Source: Bacteriovorax stolpii (GTDB lineage: Bacteria; Bdellovibrionota; Bacteriovoracia; Bacteriovoracales; Bacteriovoracaceae). Taken from it: 5,324 bases of DNA. The position numbers and the translations under genes were made by a program. Within the stretch, counting starts at the first letter, position 1. Each line of letters opens with the position of its first letter. The stretch covers positions 1 through 5,324 of the forward strand of contig CAMAYW010000199.1 in assembly GCA_945862475.1 (NCBI GenBank). Reading direction: 5' to 3'. Below, piece by piece: positions 1-5,324 of this stretch. The notes under the pieces are model-generated. The model saw only the letters and a list, made by a program, of their open reading frames with translations. It had not been told where the DNA came from and did not search any database.

Positions 1-1873
1 CAGACAGAAGGACTGTCTCAACAATCGGATCGAAAAGCTTTTTACCCAAGTCTCTCCTATCTCCCTCAATCGGATCGATGAAGTGAAACTGAGCGTTCTC
101 CCCAGGCCGATCAAACGCCTTGATCATGAATCGACTCCCCTCAATGGTGACAGAAACGACTCTGATTCCGGTCAAAGGAGTGCTGTTATTAAGATTTAGG
201 TGAGGCAATTTATATAATTTATCTTTAATAGATTCATGCAGAGGCTGAACCTGAAGCCCTGAGAGACTTCCCCAAGAAGTGAGGTTTACAATATGGGGTG
301 CACTTGTGATCACATTCGCCCAATTAAGAATAGTCGATTTGAAGGAAATATTAATAGCAGAAACAACGATGACAAGACTGAATCCTAATGAGAGATGAAT
401 CGAGGTACTTGCCGTTCGACTTGGGTTTTTTAATAAATTAGCTAAGGAGAATTTTATAAGAAAAGGTAAAGGGAGACGCTGGAGATTCGAGAGAACAACT
501 AAGACCAGGTAAGGACCAATTAAAATAATACTACTAATTCCAGTTAAAAGAAAAAGTTTCTGAATGTCTTTTGAATCAAAAAGTTGAGTTGAGATAATGG
601 TAAAAATCATGAGAAAAAAACCAAACCGACCGGCCCAAACTAGTCCTTTGGGTTTTTGATGGAGTCCAAAATCAACTGTCACAGGTCGAATCGCTTCAAT
701 CGGATGAATCTGAAGCGCTTTATAAAGAGGAAAGATAAGGGCCACGGTTGAACTTATAAGACCCAAAAATACCCCATAAAGAAGATGACGGTATTCAAAA
801 ACGATCTTCATTTTAGGTACGTTAGTAAACAGAGTCGAATTAAGTCCCGCGGCTACTTGGTCCGCCGAGCCCTCTGCAATTTTAAACCCTATCCAACATC
901 CAAAGAGAGAACTTAGCACTGATAGAAAAATAAATTCCCCAGCAAAAAGCGCAATAATATGAAACGCCTCTGCACCAAAAGCCCTTAATGAACCGATATC
1001 TTTTCTTCTTTGGGAAATCGCTGTATTCACCGTATTCACAATAATTAAAAATCCTACTAGAAATGAAATCAACCCAAGCATCCCTGAAACATCCTGAATC
1101 GATTTCACTAGCTGTTGCATCGATTCTGATTGCTCCTTTTTATCCTCAACTTTAAAGCGAGGACCCAGAAGATTTTTTAATTGAGCTTTGACTTGATTAA
1201 CATCAGATCCCTTGTGAAGAAGAATATCAATCCGATCATAGAGCCCATCTCTTCCAAAATTGAATCTCGCTCCATCAATATCCATGATTGCCATATTTCC
1301 ATCGAAAGCTTTTGCGGGCCCCATATCATCGATGATTCCGCGAATGGCAAAGGACTTTAGACCTTCTTTTGTAAGAAGCTCGATTGAGCTCTCCATTTCT
1401 AAATTATGGCGTTTAACCCAAGACTTTGTGGCAATAATACTGTCCGCTTGATTAAGAAAGGCAAGAGGATCAGGAATGATATCTGTGCCTTCTTTATTGT
1501 ATTCACGGACTGAATTATCCTTTAGAAGATCAATCCCTAAAAAGATCATGGGACCATTTGATCCCCCACTTCCATTTTCCATGTAGGCGTAGTTAATAAT
1601 AAGTGGAATAACCGATCTGATATCAGAAATGACTCTAACTTTTTCAAGAACTGAATCTTCAAAACCCATTCCATCAGAGGTTATCGTAAGCTCCGCCTTT
1701 CCCGTCATTGATTCAATGTTTTCATCCATTGATCTCAGAGTGGCATCGTTCAAAAGAAGAATCGAAAGGAAGAGTGAAATTCCAAGAGCGACCCCAAGGA
1801 AAGTTAAAAATGTCCTGAAGGGATTCATCAAAAGATAGCGCAAACTAAAATAGCGAAATAGATTTGAAATCAT
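1..1873 (-). CDS. ABC transporter permease, FtsX/MacB family with duplicated core (3' end cut by window edge)
   Basis: Translating the minus strand from ATG at 1873 gives 624 codons without a stop to the left edge, so the C-terminus is missing. Residues 1-20 are a cytoplasmic lead-in and 21-41 form TM1. Residues 44-260 form a periplasmic MacB-type core. TM2 (about 265-281), TM3 (305-330) and TM4 (365-384) make the first FtsX domain. The coupling segment SQRRKDIGSLRAFGA at 287-301 and HPIEAIRP after TM4 are classic family motifs. TM5 (about 411-430) and TM6 (438-462) link to a second unit: FSLANLLKNPSRT at 475 mirrors FSLRYLLMNPFRT at 9, followed by TM7 (488-508) and a second periplasmic domain. 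This duplication fits YbbP-like permeases better than LolC/E or MacB; the missing part should hold the second FtsX domain. The gene lies 9 bases after the ATPase stop; an AAGAGAG ribosome site overlaps that stop, suggesting translational coupling. The substrate is unknown. Confidence 0.95.
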   Translation of the reverse strand, partial: MISNLFRYFSLRYLLMNPFRTFLTFLGVALGISLFLSILLLNDATLRSMDENIESMTGKAELTITSDGMGFEDSVLEKVRVISDIRSVIPLIINYAYMENGSGGSNGPMIFLGIDLLKDNSVREYNKEGTDIIPDPLAFLNQADSIIATKSWVKRHNLEMESSIELLTKEGLKSFAIRGIIDDMGPAKAFDGNMAIMDIDGARFNFGRDGLYDRIDILLHKGSDVNQVKAQLKNLLGPRFKVEDKKEQSESMQQLVKSIQDVSGMLGLISFLVGFLIIVNTVNTAISQRRKDIGSLRAFGAEAFHIIALFAGEFIFLSVLSSLFGCWIGFKIAEGSADQVAAGLNSTLFTNVPKMKIVFEYRHLLYGVFLGLISSTVALIFPLYKALQIHPIEAIRPVTVDFGLHQKPKGLVWAGRFGFFLMIFTIISTQLFDSKDIQKLFLLTGISSIILIGPYLVLVVLSNLQRLPLPFLIKFSLANLLKNPSRTASTSIHLSLGFSLVIVVSAINISFKSTILNWANVITSAPHIVNLTSWGSLSGLQVQPLHESIKDKLYKLPHLNLNNSTPLTGIRVVSVTIEGSRFMIKAFDRPGENAQFHFIDPIEGDRRDLGKKLFDPIVETVLLS

Positions 1874-1882
1874 AATACTCTC

Positions 1883-2551
1883 TTAAACCACAATTCCGTC
1901 TTGCATAAAAATCTTTCGGTCAGCATAATCAGCGGCAGACTTATCATGAGTCACCATAATCAAGGTTACTTTGTAATCTGAGACCAGATTTTTAAGAATA
2001 GATAACACTTCCTTTCCATTCTTACTGTCTAGATTTCCAGTTGGTTCATCGGCGAGAATGAGGGAAGGATGATTAATGAGAGCTCTCGCAATCGCCACTC
2101 TTTGCATCTCACCACCAGAGAGTTGAAAAGGTCGATGATCTAAGCGGTGGGAAAGGCCCAGTTTAGAAAGGATGTCCTCAGCGGTTCCACGAACATCCTT
2201 TAATTTTTTTCCATCTAAAAAACAGGGTAAAGCGACATTTTCTAAAACTGAGAGTGTTGGCATTAAATTAAAAAACTGAAAAATAAAACCAAGATTTCTT
2301 CTTCTGAAAATAGTCAGCTCTTTATCTGTCATAGTCCCAATTTTCTTTCCATCGATGATGATTTCCCCGCTCGTGGGTCTATCTAATGCTCCAAGAAGCT
2401 GAAGAAAGGTACTCTTTCCGGCCCCACTTGGGCCCATCAAAGAAACAAACTCTCCCTTACCAATATCAAGATTGACTCCCTTAAGGATTTCAACTTGATT
2501 TTCATTACTCACATAGGTTTTTTTGAGATCCTTGACTTCAATAAATGCCAT
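1883..2551 (-). CDS. ABC transporter ATP-binding protein, LolD/MacB/YbbA type
   Basis: This is the cytoplasmic nucleotide-binding subunit that would power the adjacent FtsX-type permease. All catalytic elements are present in 222 residues: Walker A GPSGAGKST at 40-48, Q-loop Gln92 in GFIFQFFNLMP, ABC signature LSGGEMQRVAIARAL from 144, Walker B LILADEPTGNLD at 164-175 with catalytic Glu169, D-loop NLD, and switch His202 in VTHD. The FNLMPTLSVLENV segment and the short length are typical of the MacB/LolD/YbbA (type VII ABC, mechanotransmission) group. The length is normal and no residue is missing. The ATG at 2551 is supported by AAAGAG (2563-2558), six bases upstream, and by the MAFIEVKDLKKTY opening typical of the family. 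It is the first gene of the minus-strand operon and is followed after 9 bases by the permease. Family assignment is very secure; the transported substrate is not predictable. Confidence 0.97.
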   Translation of the reverse strand: MAFIEVKDLKKTYVSNENQVEILKGVNLDIGKGEFVSLMGPSGAGKSTFLQLLGALDRPTSGEIIIDGKKIGTMTDKELTIFRRRNLGFIFQFFNLMPTLSVLENVALPCFLDGKKLKDVRGTAEDILSKLGLSHRLDHRPFQLSGGEMQRVAIARALINHPSLILADEPTGNLDSKNGKEVLSILKNLVSDYKVTLIMVTHDKSAADYADRKIFMQDGIVV

Positions 2552-2580
2552 CGCTCACTCTTTTTTTAGACTATTTTTTA

Positions 2581-2608
2581 ACTCTAAATATCAGTAATCA
2601 CGGGCCAA
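2581..2608 (-). promoter_or_regulatory. Candidate sigma70-type promoter of the ABC operon
   Basis: On the minus strand TTGGCC (2608-2603) and TAGAGT (2586-2581) are separated by 16 bases. Each matches four of six positions of the -35 and -10 consensus. The -10 lies 29 bases upstream of the ATPase start. An alternative reading uses TTGTGT slightly upstream with a 17-base spacer to TATTTA. Both are weak in an AT-rich region, so the exact promoter is uncertain, although a promoter somewhere in 2552-2700 is expected because the ATPase is the first gene of its strand. Confidence 0.25.
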
Positions 2609-2635
2609 CACAAGTCCTCTACGGCCCATTTTTTT
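2602..2635 (+). repeat. GC-rich inverted repeat followed by T7 (terminator-like or operator)
   Basis: GGGCC at 2602-2606 and GGCCC at 2623-2627 can pair as a five-base-pair GC stem with a 16-base loop. On the plus strand it is followed by A and seven T (2629-2635), the layout of an intrinsic terminator, but the loop is long and no plus-strand gene lies to its left. The left arm overlaps the candidate -35 of the ABC operon, so it could instead be a regulator binding site. The function is unproven. Confidence 0.3.
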
Positions 2636-2664
2636 AAAGCACAGTTTGATGAGTAAAAATTCCA

Positions 2665-2680
2665 TACATTCCCTAATGTA
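2665..2680. repeat. Perfect 6-bp inverted repeat TACATT-CCCT-AATGTA (operator-like)
   Basis: TACATT (2665-2670) and AATGTA (2675-2680) are exact reverse complements separated by CCCT. The site lies between the divergent operons, 58 bases before the chosen start of the first plus-strand gene, where a transcription factor or the promoter of that operon would be expected. Arms of six bases can occur by chance in AT-rich DNA. I could not place a convincing plus-strand promoter around it. Confidence 0.25.
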
Positions 2681-2727
2681 GTTTTCTGTTCATCTCTCTA
2701 AGCCTAAGATGCAAGAAATTTATCCCC

Positions 2728-2733
2728 AAGGGA
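2728..2733 (+). promoter_or_regulatory. Ribosome binding site AAGGGA selecting the ATG at 2739
   Basis: AAGGGA lies five bases before ATG 2739. The in-frame upstream ATG at 2709 has no comparable site and would add ten polar residues before a signal peptide, so 2739 is the preferred start. Confidence 0.7.
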
Positions 2734-2738
2734 AACCT

Positions 2739-3269
2739 ATGAAACGATTTATTGCCATCATCCTCATGATCTGTCTTTTTACGATTTCCATCACACCAAA
2801 GGCAGAAGCTGGAATTGGTATATTAATTAAATCCAGATCAACTCGTGTTGTTGGTGGAGTGATTTCAGCAACGTCTGGGGCGACAATTGCAGGAGCAACG
2901 GTCTTTAATATCATCTTTGGTAATTCCTATGTGGCGATTGCCTTTGCTGCCTTAGGTGTGGTGGGAGTCGCAGTTGGACTTGTTGTCCTAGATGAAAAGA
3001 ATGCTGATCTAAAGTTTAAGCCTTTGTCTTTAGAAGCTGTTAAACGACTTGGAATTCATGAGAGAGAACTTGAAATCTATAATTCTGAAGTGGATGAACT
3101 TAATGTCATAAAAGAAGTCATTGAATCCCAAGTCTCTGATCACGTAGGACAAAAGCAAGTGACTGATTTATGGAATCAATATAAAGAAACTCTTTCACCA
3201 GAAACAATGAAAGTGGCTTCTAATATTGCTTTGAGTTTATTTCAGAGCGAAGTGAGTCTCGTAAAATAA
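2739..3269 (+). CDS. Small exported protein with two Gly/Ala-rich membrane segments, function unknown
   Basis: I do not recognise a named family. From ATG 2739 (176 residues; a 186-residue form from 2709 is possible but lacks a ribosome site) the protein begins with a clear signal peptide. It has MKR, a hydrophobic core at residues 4-18, and KAEA just before Gly25, a good signal peptidase I site. The mature part has two hydrophobic Gly/Ala/Val-rich segments at about 37-60 and 64-84, separated by a very short turn. These could form a membrane hairpin with both mature ends in the periplasm. Residues 85-176 are charged and probably helical (SLEAVKRLGIHERELEIYNS and following), with no cysteine or catalytic motif. 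It is the first gene of the plus-strand group and ends with two consecutive TAA codons 9 bases before the next start, suggesting co-translation. The overall look resembles short exported proteins of predatory Bdellovibrionota, which is an impression only. A pore, scaffold or envelope-stress protein are all possible. Confidence 0.8.
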   Translation: MKRFIAIILMICLFTISITPKAEAGIGILIKSRSTRVVGGVISATSGATIAGATVFNIIFGNSYVAIAFAALGVVGVAVGLVVLDEKNADLKFKPLSLEAVKRLGIHERELEIYNSEVDELNVIKEVIESQVSDHVGQKQVTDLWNQYKETLSPETMKVASNIALSLFQSEVSLVK

Positions 3270-3278
3270 TAATCCATC

Positions 3279-4265
3279 ATGCGTTTTTTATTTTGTATTC
3301 TTTTTCTATTTATCTCTCTCTCTGTCATGGCTTCTTCGAAGGTCGCTGTTCTCATTTCAATTGAGAATCTAGATCATCGTCCACTTTTTCGGTCAAAAGA
3401 TTGGTCTTTATCCCAAGATTTACGCCAATACTTTGAAAAAAAAATGGGTACAACTCCATTTGAAATAGTCTTTTTTGAAAAAGCGACTAAGGAAGTTCTT
3501 CATCGCGAACTTTCGAACCCAGACAATATCGCTCTTTTTTGGATTTCACATGCCACAAGTTTTAACACTAATAATTCGGGTCTCGGTTTTGATGACACCA
3601 TCATCGATAGCGAAGGCCACAATGTAAAAGAAATCTTTCAACTCATTCACCCTCGAATGAAGTACCTTTCTGTTCTGGGCTGTAAGGCAGGACCAATCCT
3701 TGATAAAATAAAAGCGGCGGGATTTTATAAAAATAACCAAGATCTCATCCTTTACGCCAAGGATAAAAACATCTTAGCAAAAAAAGAGATTAAAAATTCT
3801 ATTTTGGATTTTAAAAATCGATTCACCTCCATTGAAAATAATCTACCTCTCTGTCTTGAAAAAAAAGGTCTTCCCTTAAAAATAACACGAACAATTCCGC
3901 TAGGCGTATCAGTTAAGGGAAGAGAAACCTCTTTAAAAATTCTTCATCAAGGAAAACTTCTGGGTATTTTCTCCAAAGGGAAATCAGGCGACGTTCAATC
4001 CATAACGGTTCATCTATCAGGAGAAAATATCTCTAAACCCTCAGATCTTAAAATCGTCATTGACTCAGGAATGGTTTCAAAAGATAAAAAACTTCTCATG
4101 GGAATCATGAACATCCAATCAGATGACTTCTCTGGAATTTGGGAGCCCTTTACAGATTCAGAAGGTGAAATTTTGGGGGTCACTCAAAATATCTACCGCT
4201 ACCGTGGCGCTACCGAGCCTTTTGTTACACCTAAACCCTATTACCCATTTCCCTGCCTCCCTTAA
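3279..4265 (+). CDS. Exported protein with a possible divergent caspase/CHAT-like (clan CD) domain
   Basis: The protein has 328 residues. Residues 1-18 form a signal peptide (hydrophobic core FLFCILFLFISLSV, cleavage after VMA), so it should act in the periplasm or outside. The next 120 residues show the alternating pattern of a caspase fold: strand KVAVLISIEN (21-30), helix around DLRQYFEKK (47-55), strand FEIVFFE (61-67), a helix near 70-78, strand IALFWISH ending at His91, then after 43 residues strand YLSVLGCKAG with Cys135. A His after one core strand and a Cys after the next match the clan CD dyad, and SGLGF after the His recalls CHAT proteins. However, the usual His-Gly is His-Ala here, so activity is uncertain. 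Residues about 200-328 are beta-rich with no recognised motif. The start is firm because TAA at 3270-3272 lies in frame just upstream. No good ribosome site is seen, suggesting coupling to the preceding gene. The CDS is confident; the fold is an inference. Confidence 0.85.
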   Translation: MRFLFCILFLFISLSVMASSKVAVLISIENLDHRPLFRSKDWSLSQDLRQYFEKKMGTTPFEIVFFEKATKEVLHRELSNPDNIALFWISHATSFNTNNSGLGFDDTIIDSEGHNVKEIFQLIHPRMKYLSVLGCKAGPILDKIKAAGFYKNNQDLILYAKDKNILAKKEIKNSILDFKNRFTSIENNLPLCLEKKGLPLKITRTIPLGVSVKGRETSLKILHQGKLLGIFSKGKSGDVQSITVHLSGENISKPSDLKIVIDSGMVSKDKKLLMGIMNIQSDDFSGIWEPFTDSEGEILGVTQNIYRYRGATEPFVTPKPYYPFPCLP

Positions 4266-4334
4266 TCTCCGACTTAATCACTTTAGGATTTCAGAATTTC
4301 TCATTTTAAAGACTTTTTTACCGATAAATCTTAA
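4266..4334 (+). other. Short intergenic spacer without visible terminator
   Basis: These 69 bases separate two same-strand genes. I see no GC-rich stem followed by T-run, no convincing promoter and no purine-rich ribosome site before ATG 4335. Read-through transcription is therefore the simplest reading, though a weak internal promoter in this AT-rich stretch cannot be excluded. Confidence 0.4.
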
Positions 4335-5324
4335 ATGAAGCTCTTTTTTTTAATAGCACTTATTCCTCTTATGTCATGGGCCCAAAAGGGACCTAATCAA
4401 AAACTCGATCTTCTCTCCATCTGCATGGATAAACCGATTCCTCTTCCTCTTATTGTGATAGATGATGGATTTTGTGAAGAGTATCTAAAAAAAGAATCAA
4501 CTGCACTTACAAGCGAATTATTAAAAAGCACAGATAAAGGAATTAACCTTAATCCTGAAAATTGTTTTGAAAACACCGCTGGAGAACCACCACTTCCATT
4601 TAAACCAAATGATAAATGGAAAATTAGGTTATACGCCAGTCACTCTTATACCACGTATTTTAATTCAGACATTTCATTTCAGTCTTCACGATACAATATT
4701 GAAATTAAGGATTATGAGTGGGCGGAAAGAAGTTCGAGAGAATATTTTTTACCTGAGACTTGGAAACAAGAAGGAAATAATCCTTTCCAAATGATCGACG
4801 AGCCTACAAATACCTTCGTCGTTAGTCTCGAAAAAGATGGCCATGAGTTTTTCCTTTCTGCGTTCCACCCAAAGTTTCTTCAAGCAGATGGGCAAGTTAA
4901 ATACATGAAAGGAACCATTGATGGTGTCAGTATCGATGGTATTCAAGAGGTCAATAAACCTTTTGATGGCTATAATCAGACTCCAGGCGAAAGTGAGCTC
5001 GTCACGAATCGAAATTCTCACAAGCAAATGACTTTTGAAATCGGATACGGCCACAGATTTAATTTATTAGATTCAAAATTAGGTTCACTCACTTATGTCC
5101 CGAGTGCCGCCGTTGGAGTCATGACCGGTGAAAACGTCACAGTGATGGTGAAAGAAAATGGTTGGTGGGATTTTGATGGGCACACCGACTCATTTAGGAT
5201 TCAAGGGGTGGGTGGAAGTGTCACCAACCGAATTGAATTCAATACTCCTAAAGAACGGTTTGGTCTCTTCTATGAAAACAAATTAAGTTTTTATAAACAA
5301 AGCCATGGCTTCATGGACGGAACC
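4335..5324 (+). CDS. Exported protein, probable outer-membrane beta-barrel (3' end cut by window edge)
   Basis: The reading frame is open for 330 codons from ATG 4335 to the right edge, so the C-terminus is missing. Residues 1-16 (MKLFFLIALIPLMSWA) are a signal peptide with cleavage before Gln17. Residues 17-90 form a separate region with Cys30, Cys47 and Cys77, ending in a proline-rich stretch near 84-91. From Trp95 onward, alternating polar and hydrophobic residues with many aromatics recur, separated by turns rich in Gly, Asn and Asp: WKIRLYASHSYTTYF, YNIEIKDYEW, TFVVSLEKDGHEFFLSAF, MTFEIGYGHRF and FGLFYENKLSFY. This is the usual look of an outer-membrane barrel, probably with the N-terminal region in the periplasm. 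The start is fixed by an in-frame TAA directly before the ATG (4332-4334); no clear ribosome site precedes it. Its position after two other exported proteins supports an envelope role. No substrate or named family is recognised; an extracellular-facing beta protein is the main alternative. Confidence 0.8.
   Translation, partial: MKLFFLIALIPLMSWAQKGPNQKLDLLSICMDKPIPLPLIVIDDGFCEEYLKKESTALTSELLKSTDKGINLNPENCFENTAGEPPLPFKPNDKWKIRLYASHSYTTYFNSDISFQSSRYNIEIKDYEWAERSSREYFLPETWKQEGNNPFQMIDEPTNTFVVSLEKDGHEFFLSAFHPKFLQADGQVKYMKGTIDGVSIDGIQEVNKPFDGYNQTPGESELVTNRNSHKQMTFEIGYGHRFNLLDSKLGSLTYVPSAAVGVMTGENVTVMVKENGWWDFDGHTDSFRIQGVGGSVTNRIEFNTPKERFGLFYENKLSFYKQSHGFMDGT

Noticed and set aside
22..79. Direct repeat of CAATCGGATCGA at 22-33 and 68-79.
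   Set aside because: Both copies lie inside the permease reading frame and encode the same short peptide (DPI plus the preceding residue); they are probably chance or codon preference, not a mobile or regulatory repeat.
1260..1838. Plus-strand open frames opposite the permease (1260-1451 and 1629-1838).
   Set aside because: They are antisense to a continuous 624-codon family-matching frame and have no recognisable features.
2709..2738. Upstream in-frame ATG extending the first plus-strand gene by ten residues.
   Set aside because: It has no ribosome site and puts polar residues before the signal peptide, while ATG 2739 has AAGGGA at good spacing.
2739..4265. A gasdermin-protease style cell-death pair (small membrane protein plus caspase-like protein).
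   Set aside because: Both proteins carry export signals and the small protein lacks any gasdermin-like length or features; the analogy rests only on gene order.
4123..4338. Stop-free +1 frame running through the end of the caspase-like gene and ending in ATGA over the next start.
   Set aside because: It would need a frameshift of the 3279 gene; no clear slippery site is seen and the tail residues do not look like a conserved domain. The frame-0 stop at 4265 is taken as real.
4749..5054. Minus-strand 101-codon open frame opposite the beta-barrel gene, and a plus-strand frame at 4567-4794.
   Set aside because: Both overlap a 330-codon open frame with signal peptide and barrel character; their translations show no domain or export signal.
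1..5324. tRNA or rRNA genes, CRISPR arrays, insertion sequences or attachment sites.
   Set aside because: Nearly all of the window is explained by protein-coding frames, and I saw no regularly spaced repeats, transposase motifs, terminal inverted repeats or cloverleaf-like segments in the spacers.

Overview
This AT-rich window shows two divergently transcribed gene blocks around one control region. The minus strand (1-2551) carries an ABC transporter of the MacB/LolCDE/YbbAP class. The plus strand (2739-5324) carries three consecutive genes, all predicted to encode exported proteins. Cleavable signal peptides and a probable outer-membrane beta-barrel indicate a Gram-negative bacterium. The style of the proteins resembles Bdellovibrionota (Bdellovibrio/Bacteriovorax-type bacteria), but this is an impression from protein character and not a database result.

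Minus strand: the 222-residue ATPase (1883-2551) has every expected ABC motif. Nine bases after its stop, a large FtsX-type permease begins and runs off the left edge of the window, with 624 codons visible and no stop. The permease is internally duplicated: its N-terminal transmembrane motif recurs near residue 475. This favours a YbbP-like two-FtsX-domain protein that would normally be about 800 residues or more. The pair probably moves or extracts lipids, lipoproteins or another hydrophobic or envelope substrate, using ATP to drive movement in the periplasm; the substrate cannot be told from the sequence.

Control region (2552-2738): it contains a weak candidate promoter for the ABC operon, a GGGCC/GGCCC inverted repeat followed by seven T on the plus strand, and a perfect TACATT/AATGTA inverted repeat just upstream of the plus-strand genes.

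Plus strand: gene A (2739-3269) is a small exported protein with two Gly/Ala-rich hydrophobic segments and a helical tail. Gene B (3279-4265) is an exported protein whose N-terminal half looks like a divergent caspase/CHAT-type (clan CD) fold with candidate dyad His91/Cys135. Gene C (4335 to the right edge, 330 codons visible) is an exported protein with a short three-cysteine region followed by what looks like an outer-membrane beta-barrel. The tight A-B spacing, absence of visible terminators and shared export signals suggest one envelope-directed operon. The possible periplasmic caspase-fold protein beside a small membrane protein and an outer-membrane barrel is the most unusual feature of the window.
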